A DNA stretch of 38,947 bases, taken from contig NHNK02000025.1 of the NCBI GenBank assembly GCA_002173415.2, positions 1 through 38,947 of the forward strand. Reading direction: 5' to 3'. The notes beneath the pieces are model-generated. The model was not told where the DNA came from. It did no database searches and saw nothing but the letters and a program-made list of their open reading frames with translations. How positions within the stretch are numbered: the first letter of the stretch is position 1; every line of letters starts with the position of its first letter. The position numbers and the translations under genes were made by a program. This stretch comes from Marinomonas agarivorans. Its GTDB lineage: Bacteria; Pseudomonadota; Gammaproteobacteria; Pseudomonadales; Marinomonadaceae. This document shows, in pieces, positions 25,669 to 31,952 of this stretch.

Positions 25669-26487
25669 CTAAAAGAAAACCTGATATAACATACGTAAGC
25701 CAGTAATAATCAGCACAATGGCGAACACTTTTTTGAGTTTGGAGGCATCCAGCCGATTCGCTAATCCCGCACCAACAGGAGCAAATAGCACAGTGAGCGG
25801 TACGATAAAGAAGAAACCGATCAGATTAACCAAGCCAAGGGTACCAAAAGGGGCATCGCTAGGACTGTTGCCAAACCCTAATAAGGTCAGGGCCGCGGGC
25901 AGAGAAATGATTAAGCCTACAGCAGCGGCGGTGCCAACGGCTTTGTGGGCAGGGTAATTGCAAAAAGTGAGCGTGGGGACTGTCAAGGTACCGCCGCCAA
26001 TGCCAACCATACTGCTGAAAAAGCCAATAAAGTAGCCCATCACACCGCGCCCCATTGTGCCCGGTAGACCAGAAAAAAGCGCCTCTTTGCGGCTGAATAA
26101 CATATTCAGTGCCGATAATGTGGCAATAACGCCAAAGAGTAGGGTCAGCCATTGGCCTTTGACTTGGGTGACCAAATAACTGCCCACTAACACACCCACA
26201 AAAACAAAAGGGCCAAGTTGTTTGAGTAGGACGACATCCACATTGCCTTTTGCATGGTGAGAACGGATCGAACTGATTGAGGTGGGGACAATCGTCGCCA
26301 ATGAGGTAGCTGTGGCAATCAGCATTGCAGAATCGGCACTAACCCCTAATCCTTGAAATAAAAAATACAAGACAGGAACGATAACAATGCCCCCACCAAC
26401 ACCCAGTAAGCCTGCTAATATGCCTGCGATCACGCCTGTGCCTATCATAGCGATGAGCATACCGCTGTTTTCTACTAAAAAAGACAT
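25669..26487 (-). CDS. TauE/SafE-family membrane transporter
   Basis: A 272-residue inner-membrane protein with about eight hydrophobic helices in two inverted halves, each carrying a family motif: G-L-L-G-V-G-G-G-I-V-I-V-P near 26-38 and S-M-V-G-I-G-G-G-T-L-T-V-P near 157-169. Family members move sulfite, sulfonates or other organic anions. Lying within a ureide/oxamate operon, it is a candidate exporter or importer of a pathway anion such as oxalate or oxamate; this is inference from context. It starts 106 bases after the preceding gene, with several AGGA boxes upstream, and is 12 bases from the aminotransferase start. Confidence 0.85.
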   Translation of the reverse strand: MSFLVENSGMLIAMIGTGVIAGILAGLLGVGGGIVIVPVLYFLFQGLGVSADSAMLIATATSLATIVPTSISSIRSHHAKGNVDVVLLKQLGPFVFVGVLVGSYLVTQVKGQWLTLLFGVIATLSALNMLFSRKEALFSGLPGTMGRGVMGYFIGFFSSMVGIGGGTLTVPTLTFCNYPAHKAVGTAAAVGLIISLPAALTLLGFGNSPSDAPFGTLGLVNLIGFFFIVPLTVLFAPVGAGLANRLDASKLKKVFAIVLIITGLRMLYQVFF

Positions 26488-26496
26488 CTGTTTTAT

Positions 26497-26534
26497 TACT
26501 CCTAAAAAAGTTCCTAAAAAAATTCCTAAAAAAT
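26497..26534 (-). repeat. Triplicated Shine-Dalgarno-like TTTTTTAGGA upstream of the permease
   Basis: On the minus strand three near-identical T-run/AGGA units follow one another just before the permease start; only the last (AGGAG) is at usable spacing. The array may arise by slippage and could vary in copy number. Confidence 0.6.
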
Positions 26535-26593
26535 GAAAAATACATAACGAGGTGATCAGTCACCGTCTATAAATCAAAGCTTATAAGCCAACA

Positions 26594-28198
26594 CTATTCG
26601 TCGCGACTGGCAACGGCTTGGCCATCGCTTCTTGGGTCGGTTGCCGCGCTGGTGCTGCCATCCGTATGACAGACAACCGCGCCAGCATGCCCCATTAACT
26701 CATTATTTGCATGGACAGCCACAAGATCATGACCACGGGCCAATAAATCGGTGCCGATTTCAGCGGCAAGATCGGCTTCCATTTTCAGGTTGTGGCTTTC
26801 TTCGCCCCATGTGCGACCCAGTAACCAACGACCCGAGCGAATGGCATCACTAAGGCTGTGCTGCTGGTATACATAGCGACTAAATAGAGCCGCTTGGGTT
26901 TGAGGTTGGCCTTCGCCACCCATAGTGCCGTAGCTCATACGGCGACCATCTTGTAATTCTGCAAAAGCAGGATTCAAGGTATGAAATGGTTGTAATTCGG
27001 GTTGCAATTCTTGTGGGTGTCCAGCTTCTAGTGAAAACGCTGTGCCGCGGTTGTTCCAGACAATACCTGTGCTTGGGCTGACAACACCGCTGCCAAATTC
27101 CCAATACAAACTTTGAATATAACTGACCATGCGCCCTTGTTGATCACAGGCGCCCATCCAAATGGTATCGCCTTGTTTTGCTTCATGGGGCCAAGCTTGA
27201 GCGTGAGTTGGGCTAATGGCCGTTCGCATTTTTGTTAACTCAGGAGGCGACAAAAAATTGGCTAAGTGCTGATGTTGATCTTGCTCTGCAAGTGAGAAAC
27301 GAGCTGGATCAGTGACATGACGATTACGAACGATAAAGGCCTGTTTGGTGGCTTCGATTAACAGATGGATTTGATCTGCTTCGCTTGTTGGGCCGATTGT
27401 CGCTTGCAACTCATCGTACAGGGCCAAAATTAACAATGAGGCAATGCCTTGAGTTGGGGCGGGTAAATTATAAAGGGTGCCCATGCGTGTCGTTACTTGA
27501 ATCGGCTCAACCAATTCCACTTGGTATACGGCAAAATCGTCAAGGCCTAATGGGGAGCCGGCTGCGGCCAAATCCGTTGCTAAGCGTGATGCCAACTCAC
27601 CACGATAAAAACTGTCTAGGCCTTGGTTAGCCAATAAGCTCAAGGTTTCACCAAGTTTTGGCAAGGCTAACGTATCGCCAGCTTTTAGAGGGACACCCAT
27701 AGGAAGAAAGCATGAAAAGCCCTGTTGGTCTTTTAACTCGGCGTAGGTTTTTTCGCTGGCGTTGGCAAGACTTTGAGTCACTTGAATACCGTGTTTTGCC
27801 TGTTCAATAGCACTGGTAAATAATTCTTGTAGGGAACAAGAAGGCTGCCACGTTTGACTGATCGATAGGGCTTTATCCCACCCAGCCACCGCTCCCGCCA
27901 TAGTCACAGTCGCTTTGCCGCCACGAGCTGGAATAGCATCGTGCCCTTGGTAAAAATCTAAGTTCGCTGCCTTGGCTGCTTTCCCAGCTGCGTTAATGGC
28001 AATCGGTTTTTTATTTGGTTCACTGATTAACCAGAAACCGTCACCGCCCAAGCCATTCATATGTGGGTAAACCACCGCTATTGTGGCAGCGGCGGCAACC
28101 ATTGCTTCAATCGCGGTTCCGCCTTGTTCCAAGATTTTTTGCCCTGTTTTTGTCGCAGCATGATGGGGTGCTGTGAAGGCAATGTCGGTTTTTTTCAT
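26594..28198 (-). CDS. hpxW: HpxW-like Ntn hydrolase (gamma-glutamyltransferase family)
   Basis: A 534-residue member of the gamma-glutamyltransferase superfamily, made as a proenzyme that cuts itself before a threonine nucleophile; here G-D-T-I-W-M-G-A near residue 343 fits that site. The N-terminal A-P-H-H-A-A-T-K-T-G-Q-K-I-L and the G-L-G-G-D-G-F-W segment near 70-77 match oxamate amidohydrolase (HpxW) of the Klebsiella purine pathway rather than glutathione hydrolases. There is no signal peptide, so it is cytosolic. Expected reaction: oxamate to oxalate and ammonia. The ATG at 28198 overlaps the amidase stop (ATGA). Contains 10-mer copies at 27013-27022 (exact, read G-H-P) and 27691-27700. 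Confidence 0.82.
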   Translation of the reverse strand: MKKTDIAFTAPHHAATKTGQKILEQGGTAIEAMVAAAATIAVVYPHMNGLGGDGFWLISEPNKKPIAINAAGKAAKAANLDFYQGHDAIPARGGKATVTMAGAVAGWDKALSISQTWQPSCSLQELFTSAIEQAKHGIQVTQSLANASEKTYAELKDQQGFSCFLPMGVPLKAGDTLALPKLGETLSLLANQGLDSFYRGELASRLATDLAAAGSPLGLDDFAVYQVELVEPIQVTTRMGTLYNLPAPTQGIASLLILALYDELQATIGPTSEADQIHLLIEATKQAFIVRNRHVTDPARFSLAEQDQHQHLANFLSPPELTKMRTAISPTHAQAWPHEAKQGDTIWMGACDQQGRMVSYIQSLYWEFGSGVVSPSTGIVWNNRGTAFSLEAGHPQELQPELQPFHTLNPAFAELQDGRRMSYGTMGGEGQPQTQAALFSRYVYQQHSLSDAIRSGRWLLGRTWGEESHNLKMEADLAAEIGTDLLARGHDLVAVHANNELMGHAGAVVCHTDGSTSAATDPRSDGQAVASRDE

Positions 28199-29460
28199 GG
28201 TTGCTGCTGCCTCTTTTGTTCTGTTTTTTGCCGTGACGATGCAGCAAGATGAGGAAACCACTGGCCAGCAAGCTGAATCAAGTGTTTGTCACTATGGCGT
28301 GGGCCAATCAGTGAGAGACCACAAGGTGCGCCGTCAATGTCGCAAACGGGCAAGTGTAACTGGGGCAAACCCGCAAGCCCTGCTATCGCGGTTAAATTCA
28401 TTAATTGCAAACGATAGTCGGCTAAGTCTGCCTCTGAGGTGGTTAAAAGAGGCGCTCGACCAGGCGTGGTTGGGATAACCAGTATCGCCTTCTCTAATTG
28501 TGGTAACAGCCATTGGCAAAATGCCTGCGTTTTCGTTACCGCCTGTTGGTATTGGGACTGAGTAATGCACTTGCACCAGTCAAAACGGGCCTGAATATCT
28601 GGGCTAATGGTAGGATTTGCTGTACTCAACCACTCGCCATGTTGCTGTTGAATTTCCCACCCTTGTTGTAAGCGAAATAACTCACTTAATTGCCAGTGCT
28701 CATAATCCATATGAATAGTCTTGATATCAGTTAGGGTGGATTTATTGACATCAAGTAGCGTTCGAATTTGTTCTGCCTGCTCACAGGCGTTAAGAAGATT
28801 TTCGGCCAATAAAATATGCGTAAAGGGTTGCGGGCTTGATGTGTTAGGTAATTGTGCATCAGGTAATTGTGTGTCAGGTAATAGCACCTCGCCGACTAAC
28901 TCAAGTTGACTTAGTTCACGAGTGAGCCAACCCACAGTGTCAAAAGAGGGTGCTAGCGCCACTAGACCCTCTACCGCAATCGTCCCATGAGTTGGTCGTA
29001 AACCAAATAATCCCTGATAACTGGCTGGAACACGAATGGACCCCCCTGTATCTGTCCCCAAGCCAATGTCTGCCAGATTGGCAGCGACGGCAACCGCGGA
29101 ACCAGAACTGGAGCCACCGGGTAGGCGCTCTGGGGTAATAGGGTTGTAAGGCGTACCGTAATGGATGTTTTGCCCATTTAAGCTGTAAGCCAATTCGTCA
29201 GTGATGGTTTTCCCCACAAATTCGGCGCCATGATCTAGTAGTTGTGTTACGCAGAATGCGGTTGTAGTTGGAATATCGTGGGTGTCCAGCCAAGTTGGAT
29301 TGCCAGCGCTGGTGGGTAGACCTGCCATATGAAATAAGTCTTTTACTGCTAATCGCATGCCTGAGAGAGCGTTTGAGCCTGTTTGTGAGGCATGTTTGTC
29401 GATACTGTGCTGAGTTATCGACAGCGGCATAAATGGATTGGTTGTATAGGTTTGTTTCAT
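28195..29460 (-). CDS. Amidase-signature family hydrolase (AtzE/HpxY-like)
   Basis: A 421-residue amidase with the Ser-cisSer-Lys triad visible as Lys40 (A-V-K-D-L), Ser117 (G-G-S-S-S-G) and Ser141 (D-T-G-G-S-I-R-V-P). The start is the ATG at 29460 with GAGAGGAA upstream; a more distal ATG at 29499 sits inside a palindromic operator and is unlikely. In Klebsiella, an amidase (HpxY) neighbours HpxW, so it may act on an amide intermediate of oxalurate breakdown, but glutamyl-tRNA amidotransferase-like and other substrates cannot be excluded. A loop near residue 200 has three 15-base in-frame repeats (L-P-D-T-Q-L-P-D-A-Q). Residues 57-62 (W-L-D-T-H-D) are encoded by an exact 10-mer copy at 29278-29287. 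Confidence 0.82.
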   Translation of the reverse strand: MKQTYTTNPFMPLSITQHSIDKHASQTGSNALSGMRLAVKDLFHMAGLPTSAGNPTWLDTHDIPTTTAFCVTQLLDHGAEFVGKTITDELAYSLNGQNIHYGTPYNPITPERLPGGSSSGSAVAVAANLADIGLGTDTGGSIRVPASYQGLFGLRPTHGTIAVEGLVALAPSFDTVGWLTRELSQLELVGEVLLPDTQLPDAQLPNTSSPQPFTHILLAENLLNACEQAEQIRTLLDVNKSTLTDIKTIHMDYEHWQLSELFRLQQGWEIQQQHGEWLSTANPTISPDIQARFDWCKCITQSQYQQAVTKTQAFCQWLLPQLEKAILVIPTTPGRAPLLTTSEADLADYRLQLMNLTAIAGLAGLPQLHLPVCDIDGAPCGLSLIGPRHSDKHLIQLAGQWFPHLAASSRQKTEQKRQQQP

Positions 29461-29479
29461 ATGTTCCTCTCTGTCCACA

Positions 29480-29501
29480 AAATGAAACAACTGTTTCATT
29501 T
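29480..29501. promoter_or_regulatory. Perfect palindromic operator between rpiR and the amidase gene
   Basis: AAATGAAACA (29480-29489) and TGTTTCATTT (29492-29501) flank a two-base centre, a 22-base perfect palindrome 19 bases upstream of the amidase start. Palindromes of the TGAAA/TTTCA kind are usual targets of RpiR-family regulators, and the RpiR gene lies directly upstream. It probably regulates an internal promoter of the amidase operon. Not proven. Confidence 0.7.
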
Positions 29502-29506
29502 GCTTG

Positions 29507-30328
29507 TCAAGGTTCTAACTCTTCCAACTCATCATATAAATGCGCAATGGCTTGTGTGCGTTTGTGGGCTCGTTCGCCAAAATGCCTAAAGAGCTGATTG
29601 CAGAGAATCGCGATTAAGCTCATAGGCGCGGCATAACTGTCAAATGGGCTTTCTTCTCCCAGATAGCAAACTAGAGCATGACTCACCTGTTGGTTGTAAA
29701 TTTGCCCTGAAGGATCAGTGATGAGTAAGGTATTTTTGCCTTCCAGTGATGCAACAATGTGTTTAAAACCACGTGGTCGACGGCGTAAGCCAAACAAGAC
29801 AACCACTTCATCGTCTTGAGTATCTTGTAAGTCTTCGGCCAGTGTTTGGCCTGGTTGAGGTAATAGCCTGACGTGACTACGTATTTGCTGTAATTGTTGG
29901 CGAAAGTGTAATGCCAAAGGATAAGCATTACGAAAACCGATTAGGGTGACACGACTAGCATAAGCCAATTGATGAGTAATCGCTCTTAGGGTGTCATCAT
30001 TCAGACCGGCAAAGGTGAGAGAAAGGTTTGTGAATTCTTGTTCTGTATGATTCGACTCTTGCTCTGTATGCAAGGCTATGGGGACACCACTGGAACGCAA
30101 TGCTAACTGCGCTTGCTTGGCATCCTGTTGTGAATCAAACCCCAATTGGCGAAAAAAGCGACTGACTGTGGCCTTTGATGTGGATGTATTGCTAGCAATT
30201 TCAGCAGATGATTGGCTGACAATCGCTAGTGGGTGTCGCTGTAAATACTGGGCAATGGTTCGAGCGGAAGGTGAGAGCGATGCGTAACTCTGCTCAATAA
30301 GGGTAAGAACATCCGGTTTATGTGACAC
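29507..30328 (-). CDS. RpiR-family transcriptional regulator
   Basis: A 273-residue regulator with an N-terminal HTH_6 domain (L-S-P-S-A-R-T-I-A-Q-Y-L near 18-29, then S-T-S-K-A-T-V-S-R-F-F-R-Q-L-G-F near 49-64) and a C-terminal SIS-like domain (V-T-L-I-G-F-R-N near 130; L-L-I-T-D near 199) that would bind a small effector, often a phosphosugar but in some members a purine-pathway compound. A linker contains a tandem repeat H-T-E-Q-E-S-N/H-T-E-Q-E-F-T. It is the first gene of the minus-strand ureide operon, and a perfect 22-base palindrome sits just after it, so autoregulation or operon control is likely. Confidence 0.88.
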   Translation of the reverse strand: MSHKPDVLTLIEQSYASLSPSARTIAQYLQRHPLAIVSQSSAEIASNTSTSKATVSRFFRQLGFDSQQDAKQAQLALRSSGVPIALHTEQESNHTEQEFTNLSLTFAGLNDDTLRAITHQLAYASRVTLIGFRNAYPLALHFRQQLQQIRSHVRLLPQPGQTLAEDLQDTQDDEVVVLFGLRRRPRGFKHIVASLEGKNTLLITDPSGQIYNQQVSHALVCYLGEESPFDSYAAPMSLIAILCNQLFRHFGERAHKRTQAIAHLYDELEELEP

Positions 30329-30690
30329 AGAAAAACCTCAATATAACCAATAGACATTATACGGTAGACGAATCAACACTTTCTGCCAACATTCGCGATG
30401 AAAAATTCGACGTCATTATGTCTTTCTACCAAAACAATTTTTGTTATGATAGCGTGAGTAATAGCACACACTTTTTGACAGTCTTCTTGTTTGGTGCCTG
30501 CCTGATTAAATGCAAAAAATACGCAAGATAACCGATCGCTATTTAATGGATGATTCCATCGTGGTATGGCGAGCGCTAGCCAGTTTTTCATTGACCAAAT
30601 CCGCTTTTTTACCTACCCTTTGTAATGCGTTGACCCTATTAAAGGAAAGCCAACGTCGGGATTGAGACCCCGTTTTTCACAGCGGCTAAG
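30329..30690. other. Intergenic region upstream of rpiR and the C4/antirepressor unit
   Basis: No supported gene. It should hold the rpiR promoter on the minus strand and, towards the right, the promoter of the C4 RNA on the plus strand. A TTGACA at 30475-30480 and a TTGACC at 30591-30596 are possible minus-35 elements, but matching minus-10 boxes are weak. At 30660-30684 the sequence ATTGAGACC followed by CGTTTTTCACAG mimics the two target segments of the antirepressor leader. Confidence 0.45.
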
Positions 30691-30713
30691 AAACACGCAC
30701 CGCGTGTTTTTTT
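30691..30713 (+). terminator. Small intrinsic terminator-like hairpin
   Basis: AAACACGC and GCGTGTTT form an 8-base stem with a three-base ACC loop, followed by four more T's. It lies 22 bases before the C4 RNA. It may end a short upstream transcript or be part of the C4 precursor; such a hairpin often accompanies C4-type leaders. Confidence 0.6.
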
Positions 30714-30734
30714 GTGGCCAAAATCCGCCTTTAT

Positions 30735-30809
30735 GGTGGGTCTTGTTCGGGCTAACTTCGGTTAGGCCGTGCCTGTGGACGGTAGTCTCAACCTGAATAT
30801 AGATCCACC
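30735..30809 (+). ncRNA. C4-type antisense RNA controlling the antirepressor
   Basis: The layout matches C4 antisense RNA of phages P1 and P7. A closing stem pairs GGTGGGTC (30735-30742) with GATCCACC (30802-30809). Inside are a UUCG-capped hairpin (GGCTAAC/GTTAGGCC, 30750-30768) and a small hairpin CCGT/ACGG whose loop GCCTGTGG (30771-30778) is complementary to CACAGG of the ant ribosome binding site (30859-30864). A second antisense segment, GTCTCAA (30785-30791), is complementary to TTGAGAC (30823-30829) in the ant leader. Together the two segments would block translation of the antirepressor. Established knowledge concerns the phage versions; here it is inferred from structure and position. 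Confidence 0.85.
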
Positions 30810-30861
30810 ACCCTAAATGAGATTGAGACCTTATTGACGGGTGATACAATTCGTTTTTCAC

Positions 30862-30867
30862 AGGAGG
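30862..30867 (+). promoter_or_regulatory. Shine-Dalgarno of the antirepressor, overlapped by the C4 target
   Basis: AGGAGG lies 6 bases before the ATG at 30874 and decides the start. It overlaps CACAGG, the segment complementary to the C4 loop, so bound C4 RNA should occlude the ribosome. Confidence 0.85.
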
Positions 30868-30873
30868 CCAGGT

Positions 30874-31437
30874 ATGGCAATTCAAGCAGTTACTGCTCCC
30901 TTGCGTATATTTCGTTCCAATGACCTTAATTCCTATGCCGTTAGTGCTAAAGAGTTGCGGCGATCTTTATTCCCTTTTGCTCAAAATGATGATTTTCACC
31001 CTTGGCTCAATAGTCATATTGAACACTATGGTTTTGAAGAAGGGTTTGACTTTGAAAGAGAGGTTGATGATGTGGCGCTGACACTGAGTGCTGCGAAAGA
31101 ATTGGCTCGCATCGAACGTACTAAGCAAGGGCGGGAAATCCGTTACCATTTGATTGGGTTTGAATATGAGTTACTTCGAACCAATTACCAAGAATCAATG
31201 GAGAAAATCGTACATCAACTGAATCAATTTTCTGATTCCGTTAAAGTCGGTCATGAAGTGGTGGTGATGCTCACCTGTGATTTGGTGAACTTGGTGCAGG
31301 CCATTCGTCAATACCAATATCTTAGTCACTTTTATGCCACTCCAGACAATGACATTAACCCAATTTGGGTGAATCGCTTAATTGAAAAAATAAAACGTAC
31401 TACTGGAAAAACACTTATCGATGAGGATGTTTACTAA
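30874..31437 (+). CDS. ant: AntA/AntB-family antirepressor
   Basis: A 187-residue protein with the AntA/AntB domain: V-S-A-K-E-L near 22, the W-L-N-S-H-I-E-H-Y-G-F-E-E-G-F-D-F segment near 45-60, and L-T-L-S-A-A-K-E-L-A-R-I-E-R-T-K-Q-G near 70-88 followed by an R-Y-H-L-I-G-F-E-type segment. In phages P1 and P7 such proteins neutralise the lytic repressor and are silenced by C4 RNA. The start at 30874 follows from AGGAGG just upstream; an earlier in-frame ATG at 30841 area would bypass it. No integrase, repressor or structural phage gene lies in the window, so this is an orphan module or part of a small satellite. Its target repressor is unknown. Confidence 0.88.
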   Translation: MAIQAVTAPLRIFRSNDLNSYAVSAKELRRSLFPFAQNDDFHPWLNSHIEHYGFEEGFDFEREVDDVALTLSAAKELARIERTKQGREIRYHLIGFEYELLRTNYQESMEKIVHQLNQFSDSVKVGHEVVVMLTCDLVNLVQAIRQYQYLSHFYATPDNDINPIWVNRLIEKIKRTTGKTLIDEDVY

Positions 31438-31546
31438 TTCACAGCAACAGAATGTATCAACAACAAACTATCGTTCTTGGCGCTCAAGGTGGTTTTGCCT
31501 TACTTGAAAGCGCAAATGGATAGTTTGTTGTTGGCCATACTGTGAA
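31438..31546 (+). other. Long inverted repeat directly after the antirepressor gene
   Basis: A 109-base imperfect hairpin begins right after the stop codon. The outer arms are TTCACAG (31438-31444) and CTGTGAA (31540-31546). The main arms are perfect 15-mers, CAACAACAAACTATC (31458-31472) and GATAGTTTGTTGTTG (31519-31533). A further inner pair GCGCT/AGCGC adds to it. No T-run follows immediately, so it is more than a simple terminator; it may be a regulatory RNA, a recombination site or a miniature element. Confidence 0.65.
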
Positions 31547-31689
31547 ATGGTGTCTTTTGCTTTTCATTATCTTTCCATTTTTTACAAGGCGAGTTTAGCA
31601 TGCGCCCTTTACAAGATAAGGTCCTGATCGAAATTGCGAATTTGGACAGCCATTTGATCGAGGCTAAAGGAAGCTAATCTAGCTAATCT

Positions 31690-31751
31690 GGACACCCATT
31701 CGATTTCGCTAATCTGGACACCCACGCGACTTCGTTAATCTGGACACCCAC
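31690..31751 (+). repeat. Three-copy tandem array of the 10-mer, period 26
   Basis: GGACACCCAT at 31690-31699 and GGACACCCAC at 31716-31725 and 31742-31751, exactly 26 bases apart. Each core is preceded by TAATCT and followed by a CGA-TT-type segment. Spacer sequence and period differ from the arrays at 9283, 21194 and 34869, so each array seems to have expanded by itself around the same core. Confidence 0.92.
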
Positions 31752-31952
31752 TCGATTTGGGTTAAAGCGAGTGAGTAGGGTTAATCTCCACTAACCTCTT
31801 CCATACCTTGTTTCGACATGCTATAAAATGCGCCTTATAACGCAAGGAAGGTAGAACGCCCCCTGTTAGTTACTACAATAGTAGTCACTAAAAGATGACG
31901 TAGTTTTATCTGTCTTTGGATCTTAATACTACAAAGGAAGTTGGCTTTCTTA

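Noticed and set aside
30613-30885. Minus-strand frame opposite the C4 RNA
   Set aside because: It lies antisense to a structured RNA and across the ant Shine-Dalgarno, with no coding evidence.
31438-31546. Integron attC site
   Set aside because: The arms do not carry the GTTRRRY/RYYYAAC core pairs in the right arrangement, and no integrase or cassette array is near.
31600-31677. 25-codon frame beginning M-R-P-L-Q-D-K
   Set aside because: It has a tolerable purine-rich upstream stretch but is too short and matches nothing I recognise.
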